Shown here: piece by piece, positions 6,901 to 11,582 of the stretch
Position numbering within the stretch: the first letter of the stretch is position 1
Layout: every line of letters begins with the position of its first letter
Source of the DNA: Pseudomonadota bacterium
GTDB lineage: Bacteria; Myxococcota; UBA9042; PHBI01
Direction of reading: 5' to 3'
NCBI GenBank assembly: GCA_005772945.1
Contig: SXIE01000026.1
Span: forward strand, 1-11,639
Length of the DNA stretch: 11,639 nt
The notes under the pieces: generated by a model
Seen by the model: the letters and a program-made list of their open reading frames with translations, nothing else
The model's database searches: none
Told to the model about the DNA's origin: nothing
Position numbers and translations under genes: made by a program

Positions 6901-8840
6901 ACACCTCGTCGTACACGGCCAAAGTCGACGTGACGGCCCCGGCCGAAGTCCCCATCTCGTCGATCGCGATGCAGCAGCGGCGCCCCCGCGCGAACCAGTT
7001 CCGCTGGACCACCGTGGGTGACGACGGCAACACGAACGGGGCCGTCGCACGCTACGAGATCCGCTACTCGTTCCAACCCATCGACGCGTCGACCTGGGAT
7101 GCCGCCTGCCTCGGCAGCGGCGTCTGGGGCTCGAACGCGCTGCCCGCGCCGGTTCCGGCCGGCACCGTCCAGGGAAGCCTGGTGGGCGCCCCCGACACGC
7201 GCCCCATCACCGATCCGTGCAAGCTCGCCGTCTTCTTCGAGGCGAACGAGGCGCCGACTGAGGCCGCCATGTACTTCGCCATCCGCGCGGTCGACGACGC
7301 CGGGAACTGGTCGCCGCTCGGGAGCCAGAGCGTGCGCGCCGTCACGAACGCCGAGATCTGGATGCGCCTCACGCGCATCCGCTTCGACAACACCGGCGGC
7401 AGCCTCGGCATCGATCCGAACTTCTTGACGGTGCGCGGCGCCATCATCGGCGACATCAACGGCGACGCGCGCCCGGACTGGGCGGTCGGCTCGGCGAACG
7501 CGGGCGGGACGTGCGTCATGCTCGGCCACGCCTATCCGGTCGACGGCGAGACCATCAGCGCGCCGACCGGCACGAACCACACCTGCCTGACGAACGCCCA
7601 AGCCACGGCGCTGATCGCGAACGCCACCCAAGTCGGAACGACCGCCGAGCCGCTCGGCGACATCAACGGCGACACGCGCGCTGACTTCGCGATCACGGGC
7701 AAGGTCGCGTCCGGGTCGCCGCACGAGGGCTTCGCGCTCATCTACCTCGGCCAGGCGATGACCGGTGGCAACCCGAACGGCATGCCGAACCTGACCGCGC
7801 CGAACATCATCGTGCGCGGCATCGACGCGCTGAACGTTGCCTTCACCGGCGTGTGCGGCGCCGGCAACTTCAACGGCGCGGGCCCCGCCGACTTCGCAAT
7901 CGGCGAGCCTTTCTCCAATCGAATCAACGTCTTCCCGGGCGACGCCAGCTGGACGTCCGGCGGAACCAACCTCACCATCAACCTCGACGTCGCGGGCGCC
8001 GTGGCTGCCAATGGCGGCATGACCATCAACTTCACAGGTCCCGCGACGGCCGGCTTCGCTGCCCGTTGCGGCAATGCGGGCGACCTCCTGCCCGCCCCGG
8101 TCGACCTCAAGGACGACCTCCTCGTGAGCCAGACCGGCTCCGACAACGGCCGCGTGTTCGTCTTCCCGGGACGCACGTGGGTCGCCGGCGACACCTCGAC
8201 CGTGAGCCAGAACCCGTCCGGAACCCCCGAAGACCTGCGATCGCTTCGTCTGCGCCAGGAGAGCGACGGGCCGCAGGCCGGCTTCGGATCTGGCTTCCAG
8301 GGGCAGGCCGACTTCACGGGCGACGGGATGCCGGACGTGCTCGTCGTCATCCGCGGGCGCTCGTTCGACAACGCGGCGGGCGCGAACCACGACGGCAAGG
8401 CCATCCACATCTTCGATGGCGCCAAGCTCGCGGCCGGGGTGGGCGGAGACGTCCGCGTCGACATCGGCACGAACCCCAAGGTCGGCGAGAGCTGGACGGG
8501 GACCAATGGCTGGGTGCTGTACTCGAGCGTCTTCGGCGATATCCGCTCGGTGCGGGGCGTCGGCGACTTCAACCAGCAGAACTACGCCGGGCGGCCGACC
8601 GTGGACCTGGCCATCGCGAATATCGCGGGCGACACCGTCCAGATGCGCATGAACCACCCGCGCCCGGGCGTGAACGAGCTCGCGCAGTTCTCGATCATCG
8701 ACGGACTCTTCGACAACTTCTACAACGACGCCGCGAATGGCGTCGGAACGTGGATCGATGCGAGCGGGGACCTCACCGGCGACAGCCTTCCGGACTTCAT
8801 CGTGGGCAGCCAGAAGGGCGATGTCTTGATCATCCGCTGA
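843..8840 (+). CDS. Giant multi-Ig surface lipoprotein with C-terminal integrin-like propeller
   Basis: A 2665-residue exported protein. Residues 1-22 form a lipoprotein signal (Lys/Arg n-region, hydrophobic core, lipobox LVAC with Cys22), followed by a short acidic/Gly linker, so it should be lipid-anchored and probably surface exposed. Residues ~85-2030 are beta-rich Ig-like domains; the conserved D-x-x-G-N strand motif recurs at about 372, 585, 693, 899, 1003, 1323, 1567, 1666, 1784 and 2014. Paired cysteines in many domains suggest disulfides. Residues ~2032-2170 resemble Fn3 (FRWTTVGDD, YEIRYSF, YFAIRAVDDAGNWSP). Residues ~2180-2665 carry seven FG-GAP-like loops. Known proteins of this architecture are adhesins or surface structural proteins; binding partner is unknown. 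It has no catalytic motif that I recognise. It sits 39 bases after the PqqD gene and 31 bases before the precursor, so co-transcription is likely. Its inclusion in a peptide-modification operon is odd. Confidence 0.9.
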   Translation: MKPNARLSLAVCVAASIGLVACEGSELVRSIDKSATHEVVDGTDGDGGEVVGSGLDFWFLTANGIKGAEVDEVALAIADEILDYRPRPDFQVNIKVAARTAQPGSQARLFVDDTAVAVVELLEQDGVFTATFAAVTLPMRTAGVPVRVETVDTTGAPLVREKSVTVGYTGCTVEAAIVENALQCAVTSYDPVSGLTVGVDVTLADGHCDLAGLQVTFGAATTEVGPIAFGDAGVAHFDVVLAPGAGAEPPALSGELRVTAIATVAADPVTGGAIDLISTVDADVPTVELVAPSEGNATITLDNDLGGDPSDGLQFAVAFSSNVAEPARAVLTLDGVEVGAIDIAPQDALTFTFPAVTLTQNGPVDFAVTVTDACGNVGSATATVLVLSAAGQIGIVVPTDASVLLARDDDNVATAGVFDGTFDVLTTGAQVGATLGIWCARASSVDPADLVQVGVRTIATGGVAPNGRYQIEVSIDTGALGQQVRCVACIDLPASAESAPIDLTIALPAPTMLVTAPLDGTCTNVTAIDVAGTATGLDGEPVRVDLGTGTPTALAAVAAGVWSGTVNLADTSPDGSYALGFDATDALGNIVSDTSGPLGVSVVLDRSKPVLAIVAPAAAIDATVTPDESDTEAGFQTTARATVTDAHVDGASACLAVNGGAPTCVVLASDGAAAWPLVTLEVGPNTLTYTVTDTCGNAGPEVTRIVTLEQTTPIAIVTPADATTLRAADDGDPATARVFEGDVVVDSDGAAVGAAIKVACRTNGAGALFVEVGAFTVATVAADGRYTVPVAIDTASLGTAVVCQATVDLPFAGVSLPIGLRIGLPAPTIGVTSPAIGACATAATLDVAGVASGLDAQSVAGAFGAESASGSVTAGAFAFTIPVPSGADGPTTLSVSGVDTFGNTADASVALLVDRTAPTLVYEGPSSPVDPGVTPDADPIAPGYQTTVSATLVDLIALGGEVCLAVNGGGLTCVEIGDTSGAVAFAGVTLQPGDNTLAFAMTDGCGNAGLASTETVALVASTPTVAVTTPASDLVTTAATLDLTATVSLSAAPLAGATVTLSANGTPLALTPTDHGDGTYTFTAVPLAPGAATAFVASATPGGGGGTGASSARTVTQKNVLPTIVITAPGGGPVNLATPACAAGQADCVMTVAATTTNAEDGSVTSLAVDCDGAASSYAGVVSAAATSFVGVVLPDGATCLLTGSVTDAAAQTAQSATVTVDVDRTAPVLDVTSPSGPLQNTSDLTAGTAGIQAPLLVDVAGVEAGQTVDVVLTWTDAGGPQTKAYSAVTTGSDGVVAMEEFAGAGWITWPEGLITVTASAEDVAGNPGSDVVSVPVSSTGDVRITSPVALADACAGTCATGVCNAGACWRTWGIADSRQLVAAPAGITTTSQNIRVCSDEPSLAATGASVCASTPSATGPYRQVLIGNTTGALTVLDVSAVLPAGFQRLVVEVMPIAGGGWLSSLGTVNAAERLRRVAVDVSAPTVSGLGSPSDTLAPIGTLNAAEQVSPPRVYQIAFTPSESARAEVFVQGVSVLVQDVVPDPSPTTVQVTLPEGTPQVWVVLTDVVGNRSPASPATGAVTYQPTVDVTPPTLSFSRPNASPLHAGDNLDVILTSNAEGRTATVRDAGVDVASAAIASGAATFADATFHILSDGTHTLTATVSDAAGNAATVATTPASIVVDAVPPVGTITDPVELDTFTDADDADPASGFQVSVTFTTSGAASWKLLTADGCDATWSGCDAPVQQSTGAVTNPGGAEPAQLVTVDLEAALTFKKIILETTDSGGNTATTDVDVSFAVSACALAFTNLPVSAWYNMSACPGGTPCASTSVAIDVQLTGACALSELRLLNGGATVGTIPNPVGTETFLLTVADAAHLTLEAKGFAGASEAASTGVRVRDADFTPPSVQFVSQVVNGFTTTAEGANTTYNAATDLLPSTAGMQLHAAVRVTDTNANGGRIESISAAGTSGTTALSPSNISLPSSLVGASPITENLLDLTLVDNDTYTVTVTGSDAAGNTDTSSYTAKVDVTAPAEVPISSIAMQQRRPRANQFRWTTVGDDGNTNGAVARYEIRYSFQPIDASTWDAACLGSGVWGSNALPAPVPAGTVQGSLVGAPDTRPITDPCKLAVFFEANEAPTEAAMYFAIRAVDDAGNWSPLGSQSVRAVTNAEIWMRLTRIRFDNTGGSLGIDPNFLTVRGAIIGDINGDARPDWAVGSANAGGTCVMLGHAYPVDGETISAPTGTNHTCLTNAQATALIANATQVGTTAEPLGDINGDTRADFAITGKVASGSPHEGFALIYLGQAMTGGNPNGMPNLTAPNIIVRGIDALNVAFTGVCGAGNFNGAGPADFAIGEPFSNRINVFPGDASWTSGGTNLTINLDVAGAVAANGGMTINFTGPATAGFAARCGNAGDLLPAPVDLKDDLLVSQTGSDNGRVFVFPGRTWVAGDTSTVSQNPSGTPEDLRSLRLRQESDGPQAGFGSGFQGQADFTGDGMPDVLVVIRGRSFDNAAGANHDGKAIHIFDGAKLAAGVGGDVRVDIGTNPKVGESWTGTNGWVLYSSVFGDIRSVRGVGDFNQQNYAGRPTVDLAIANIAGDTVQMRMNHPRPGVNELAQFSIIDGLFDNFYNDAANGVGTWIDASGDLTGDSLPDFIVGSQKGDVLIIR
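2013..2969 (+). repeat. Large protein repeat, copy 1 (residues ~391-709)
   Basis: First copy of a ~310-320 residue composite repeat in the lipoprotein. It begins GQIGIVVPTDASVL, contains an NGRYQIEVSIDTG motif and a paired-Cys CVACIDLP segment, passes through two Ig-like domains and ends with a DTCGNAG motif. Landmarks recur in the same order in the next copy. The domain immediately before it (residues ~284-390, ending DACGNVG) resembles the last third of the unit. Confidence 0.75.
2970..3899 (+). repeat. Large protein repeat, copy 2 (residues ~710-1019)
   Basis: Second tandem copy. Landmarks shared with copy 1: TPIAIVTPADATTL at the start, DGRYTVPVAIDTASLG, CQATVDLP, LPAPTIGVTSP, DTFGN, CLAVNGGG...TCV, and DGCGNAG at the end. 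Copies are diverged at the residue level, so this is an old internal duplication and not a recent recombination product. Confidence 0.75.
4905..4949 (+). other. Cys-rich knot between Ig-like domains
   Basis: Within the lipoprotein, four cysteines occur in 15 residues (C1355, C1359, C1364, C1369) in the pattern C-x3-C-x4-C-x4-C, flanked by Gly/Ala. It resembles short disulfide-stapled EGF-like or Dickkopf-like inserts seen in secreted myxobacterial proteins. A metal site is possible but disulfides are more likely for an exported protein. Confidence 0.55.
7380..8837 (+). other. Seven-loop FG-GAP-like beta-propeller domain
   Basis: The last ~485 residues carry seven related loops at residues ~2204 (DINGDARPD), 2273 (DINGDTRAD), 2342 (NFNGAGPAD), 2414 (degenerate, DLLPAPVD), 2490 (DFTGDGMPD), 2575 (DFNQQNYAG, degenerate) and 2643 (DLTGDSLPD). 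Spacing is 68-85 residues, each loop followed by a hydrophobic strand such as DFAIGEP or DFIVGSQ. This is the arrangement of integrin-alpha type seven-bladed propellers, where Asp/Asn side chains of the loop bind calcium. Four loops keep the full Asp pattern. Confidence 0.8.
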
Positions 8841-8861
8841 TGCGGGGGCAACCTAGGACTT

Positions 8862-8866
8862 GGAGA
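8862..8866 (+). promoter_or_regulatory. Ribosome binding site of the precursor peptide
   Basis: GGAGA lies about five to six bases before ATG 8872 and is the best-placed Shine-Dalgarno sequence in the gap, favouring that start over ATG 8866 or TTG 8860. An AGGA at 8855-8858 could instead serve ATG 8866, which would add only two residues. The 31-base gap after the lipoprotein has no terminator-like hairpin, which supports read-through. Confidence 0.65.
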
Positions 8867-8871
8867 TGACC

Positions 8872-9063
8872 ATGAATCACCCTGTACTCGCTCGCGAAGA
8901 GCGCTTCGCGCTCGCCCGCGACGAATCGTCGATCGAGGCTGCGCGTGCGCCGCGCCGGCCCTATGCGGCGCCTCGCATCGAGAGCGGGGAGGCGTTCGAG
9001 CGGGTGCAGCTAGCGAGTGACTGCAACAGCGTCCTTCCCGGTGAATGCGACCCTGTGTGCTGA
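8872..9063 (+). CDS. Candidate RiPP precursor peptide with Cys-containing core
   Basis: A 63-residue peptide. The N-terminal ~45 residues are charged and Ala/Arg/Glu-rich, with no signal peptide, and include Y31-A-A-P34-R-I36 followed by GEAFERVQLAS. This Y-x-x-P-x-(I/L) then Glu/Phe pattern is of the kind found in leaders bound by PqqD-like recognition proteins, including lasso leaders. The last ~14 residues, DCNSVLPGECDPVC, form a likely core with Cys51, Cys59 and Cys63 (C-x7-C-x3-C), the final residue being Cys. Neighbouring genes (PqqD protein, radical SAM/SPASM, kinase-like, protease) support a ribosomally made, modified peptide. Thioether, disulfide or other crosslinks at the Cys residues are possible; the chemistry cannot be read from sequence. 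I do not recognise a named family. The 3' 47 bases are also read in another frame by the next gene. Confidence 0.75.
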   Translation: MNHPVLAREERFALARDESSIEAARAPRRPYAAPRIESGEAFERVQLASDCNSVLPGECDPVC

Positions 9064-9988
9064 CGACGGGCGCGCTGCGAGCCCGCCTTTCGAAGGGGCG
9101 GTCGCGGGCACGCGCCTTCAAGGTCTGCAGCTGACGCTGGACGTCGATGCGCGCTGGCACGCCGGCGTCCAGCAGCTCTTCGAGACGTTCCACCCGGGGC
9201 CGTCGATCGGCACCGCGCGCGCGACGGCGCACGCCGTCCTCGGCCGCACCGACCGACCTCGGCTCGCCGAGGCCCCCGATCGCCCCTTCTTCCGCGCGAC
9301 GGCGGGAGACTCCGTGCTGCGCGACCAGTCCCACGCCTGGGACGCCGAGCTTGGCCTCGGGCCGCGGCGCCTCGACGCCTCGTTCGCGCTCCGCGACGTT
9401 CCGCTGCTCCGCGACCACCCCTTCGAGCAGGCGTTCATGCGCGAGCTCGTCTCGAGCGCGCTCCGGGTGACGCTAGGCAGCGCCGCGCCACTGGCCGATG
9501 CGCTGCTCGTGCATGGGGCGGCGTTGGTCGAGCCCGCCAGCGGCATGGCGGTGCTCTTCCTCGGTCCGAGCGGCGCGGGCAAGACGACCATGGCGCGACG
9601 CCTGCCGGGCTGGCAGGTCCTGGCGGACGACACCGTGTGGCTCGCCCGCGGCGACGGCGGCTGGGTCGTCTCGGGAACCCCGCTGCGCGGCAAGGAGGGC
9701 AACCCGCGCTCGGGTACGCCCGTGGCCGTGAGCGCCGTCGCGACGCTCGTCCCGGCCGCGCCCGCGTTGAGCGTCACGCCTCTCACCGAGGCGGACGCGA
9801 TGCGCGAGCTGCTCGCCCGCATCTTCTGGTGCGTCGCGGATGCGCGCCTCGAAGCGCAGCTCGTCGACGTCGCGCACGCGGTCGTCGCCACGCTCCCGAG
9901 CGTTCGCCTCATGTCCTCCCTCGCGCACGACGTCGCGCCCGCGGCGCGTGAGCTGGCGTCCCTCGCGCGTCCTCGGGTGGCGCCATGA
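9017..9988 (+). CDS. HPr-kinase/PEPCK-like P-loop protein of the peptide cluster
   Basis: A 323-residue protein with an HPrK-like nucleotide-binding core in its C-terminal half: HGAALV at ~166, Walker A GPSGAGKTT at 183-191, LADDTVWL with D204/D205 (Walker B/catalytic-Asp region), and GTPLRGKEG at about 220-230. This resembles HPrK-type proteins encoded beside RiPP genes; one in the paeninodin lasso cluster phosphorylates a peptide serine. The core here contains Ser53, and Ser49 adjoins it, so peptide phosphorylation is possible but unproven; a regulatory or tailoring role is equally open. The N-terminal ~160 residues lack a motif I recognise. Start: GTG 9017 gives a 47-base overlap with the precursor; GTG 9041 is the only other nearby in-frame start and has no upstream Shine-Dalgarno. 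The end overlaps the next start in an ATGA, implying translational coupling. Confidence 0.8.
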   Translation: MTATASFPVNATLCADDGRAASPPFEGAVAGTRLQGLQLTLDVDARWHAGVQQLFETFHPGPSIGTARATAHAVLGRTDRPRLAEAPDRPFFRATAGDSVLRDQSHAWDAELGLGPRRLDASFALRDVPLLRDHPFEQAFMRELVSSALRVTLGSAAPLADALLVHGAALVEPASGMAVLFLGPSGAGKTTMARRLPGWQVLADDTVWLARGDGGWVVSGTPLRGKEGNPRSGTPVAVSAVATLVPAAPALSVTPLTEADAMRELLARIFWCVADARLEAQLVDVAHAVVATLPSVRLMSSLAHDVAPAARELASLARPRVAP

Positions 9989-11139
9989 TCGGCGGCCTCA
10001 ACACCGCGGTCCGCAAGGCCTATGCGCGCGCCGGCATGCTCTACGAGCTGCACTGCGATCTCCTCTACCAATGCGATCTCGACTGCGAGCACTGCTACCT
10101 CGACGACAAGGCCCGCCGCATCCTGCCAACCGAATTCTGGCGGGACGTCCTCTCGCAGGCCGCCACCCTCGGGGTCTTCTCGGTCCTCTTTTCGGGCGGC
10201 GAGATCTTCCTCCGCAAGGACCTCCTCGATCTCGTCGCCCACGCCCGCGCACTCGGGCTCTTCGTGCACCTCAAGTCGCACGGCGGGCACATCGACCGGG
10301 CCAAGGCCGACGCGCTCCAGGCGCTCGGCGTCTCGACCGTCTGGCTCAGCTACTACTCGACCGATCCCGCGATCCACGACGCCATCACGCGCAAATCCGG
10401 CAGCCATGCCAAGACGCGCGCAGCCCTCGGACACTTGTCGCAGGCGGGCCTCACGACCTTCGCCTCGGTCGGCGTCATGGCGCGCAACGAAGCGACCTGG
10501 CAGGACGCCGTCGCCGACGCGCGCGCCCTCGGCGCCCTCGCGAGCGTCGATGGCCACATGCGCGCGGCCCACAGCGGCGCCGATTTCCCGAAGCAATTGG
10601 CGGTCGATCTCGCCGGCCTCATCGCGATCGAGGACTCGGCGATCGACCCCAGCTTGCGCGGCGAGGTCGACTGCGATCCGCACCCGGAGCCCAAGCCCTG
10701 GGACGACAGCAAGAGCTGCGGCGCCGGCAACGTGATGCTCTACATCGGCCCCGAGGGCGACGTGATGCCGTGCGTCGCGTGGCCCATGCCGATCGGCAAC
10801 CTCGCGACCGGCGACCGCCTCGCCGACCTCTGGGCCGATAGCGCCCGCCTGGCCCAGATCCAAGCCTACCGGCGCAGCGATCGCGTCGTCTGCACCGCTT
10901 GCCCGGTGCGCGACGACTGCGACTTCTGCGCGGGCCAATCCTGGATCGAGACCGGCGATCCGTTGGCCGCCATCCAGAATGTGTGCCTCAAGACGCGCGC
11001 CAAGACCCTCGCCAAGGCCGCCGCCCTCGGCCTCCCGGAACCCCCGATGCCCGCCGGACTCACGGCCGATCCGGCCACGTCTCCGGCGGCGTTCCCAGGC
11101 GCCCGGCCTCGCTTCCCCATCCGCGTCGTGAATCGGTGA
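9985..11139 (+). CDS. Radical SAM/SPASM peptide-modifying enzyme
   Basis: A 384-residue enzyme. The radical SAM cluster motif is C30-x3-C34-x2-C37 (QCDLDCEHCYL), with the SAM-binding FSGGE at 69-73. A full seven-Cys SPASM domain follows: C245-x12-G258-x4-C263, then C303-x2-C306-x5-C312-x2-C315, and C334, enough for two auxiliary 4Fe-4S clusters. Extra cysteines C24 and C230 lie near the clusters. SPASM enzymes of this layout modify peptides or proteins (PqqE, anaerobic sulfatase maturases, thioether and cyclophane synthases). With a PqqD protein and a small Cys-containing peptide in the same operon, the precursor at 8872 is the natural substrate, probably via C-S, C-C or C-O bond formation. 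The start ATG 9985 overlaps the upstream stop by four bases and has GGGTGG four bases before it. The C-terminal ~40 residues are Pro/Ala-rich and probably flexible. Confidence 0.92.
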   Translation: MIGGLNTAVRKAYARAGMLYELHCDLLYQCDLDCEHCYLDDKARRILPTEFWRDVLSQAATLGVFSVLFSGGEIFLRKDLLDLVAHARALGLFVHLKSHGGHIDRAKADALQALGVSTVWLSYYSTDPAIHDAITRKSGSHAKTRAALGHLSQAGLTTFASVGVMARNEATWQDAVADARALGALASVDGHMRAAHSGADFPKQLAVDLAGLIAIEDSAIDPSLRGEVDCDPHPEPKPWDDSKSCGAGNVMLYIGPEGDVMPCVAWPMPIGNLATGDRLADLWADSARLAQIQAYRRSDRVVCTACPVRDDCDFCAGQSWIETGDPLAAIQNVCLKTRAKTLAKAAALGLPEPPMPAGLTADPATSPAAFPGARPRFPIRVVNR

Positions 11140-11573
11140 CCGAGCCCGATCCGCGATCGTCGGCCTTTCGCGACGCGGTCGCGGCGCAGCTTCGCGCTGG
11201 CCGCCCCGCGCGTCTGCGCGCCTCCGGTCAGAGCATGTGGCCCACCGTGCGCGACGGCGACGACGTCCTGATCGAGTCGCTCGCGCCCGCCTGTCCGCTT
11301 GCCGTCGGCGATGTCGTTCTCTACGAGAGCCCGCGCGGCCTGGTCCTCCATCGCATCATCGCGCTCGCCGCCGATCACCTGACGACCAAGGGCGACGCCG
11401 AGCCGCGCCCCGACCTGCGCATCCCGCGTGCGGCCATCCTCGGCCGCCTCGCGCGGCGCCCCGGCGACCCCTTGCGCGCTGCCCTGTCCGCGCACCTCGG
11501 CCCGCTCGGCGCCTACCTCGCGCGGCGCGCGCGCCGCCTGGAGGCCCTGCTTTTCCGGCGCGCCGCGGGTTAG
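11136..11573 (+). CDS. Soluble S26B (SipW)-type signal-peptidase-like protein
   Basis: A 145-residue protein with the motifs of S24/S26 peptidases: SGQSMWPT with predicted nucleophile Ser33, GDDVLI, GDVVLY at ~58-63, LVLHRII with His72, and TTKGDAEPRPD at 83-93. The HR...TKGD signature fits the SipW/eukaryotic/archaeal branch that uses a Ser-His dyad, not the bacterial LepB Ser-Lys dyad. It shows no convincing transmembrane segment, unlike true signal peptidases, so it may act in the cytoplasm, for example as leader peptidase for the RiPP. The C-terminal ~40 residues are Arg/Ala/Leu-rich and may form a basic amphipathic helix. The start is GTG 11136, overlapping the radical SAM stop in a GTGA; no Shine-Dalgarno is seen, so coupling is likely. 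The open frame extends upstream into the radical SAM gene, but that part is a shadow. Confidence 0.8.
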   Translation: MTEPDPRSSAFRDAVAAQLRAGRPARLRASGQSMWPTVRDGDDVLIESLAPACPLAVGDVVLYESPRGLVLHRIIALAADHLTTKGDAEPRPDLRIPRAAILGRLARRPGDPLRAALSAHLGPLGAYLARRARRLEALLFRRAAG

Positions 11574-11582
11574 CGTCCGCCC

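Noticed and set aside
2004..8657. A 2217-codon open frame on the minus strand across most of the lipoprotein gene
   Set aside because: Its translation is monotonous Arg/Ala/Asp/Gly/Val-rich sequence without domains, as expected when strong GC bias at third codon positions removes antisense stops. The + strand product has a signal peptide, Ig and propeller motifs.
8841..8871. Transcription terminator between lipoprotein and precursor
   Set aside because: Only a six-base CCTAGG palindrome is present, with no stem-loop or T run.
9118..10938. A 606-codon open frame on the minus strand
   Set aside because: It covers the kinase-like and radical SAM genes, whose + strand products carry intact Walker A and CxxxCxxC motifs. 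The antisense translation is low-complexity and domain-free.
10899..11135. Upstream extension of the S26-like gene
   Set aside because: It lies in another frame over the SPASM Cys motifs of the radical SAM gene, and its translation is Arg/Pro-rich. GTG 11136 gives a normal S26-like N-terminus.
8872..11573. Lasso peptide cluster
   Set aside because: The leader motif, PqqD protein and HPrK-like protein recall lasso loci, but no asparagine-synthetase-like cyclase or transglutaminase-like protease is in the window, and the modifying enzyme is radical SAM/SPASM.
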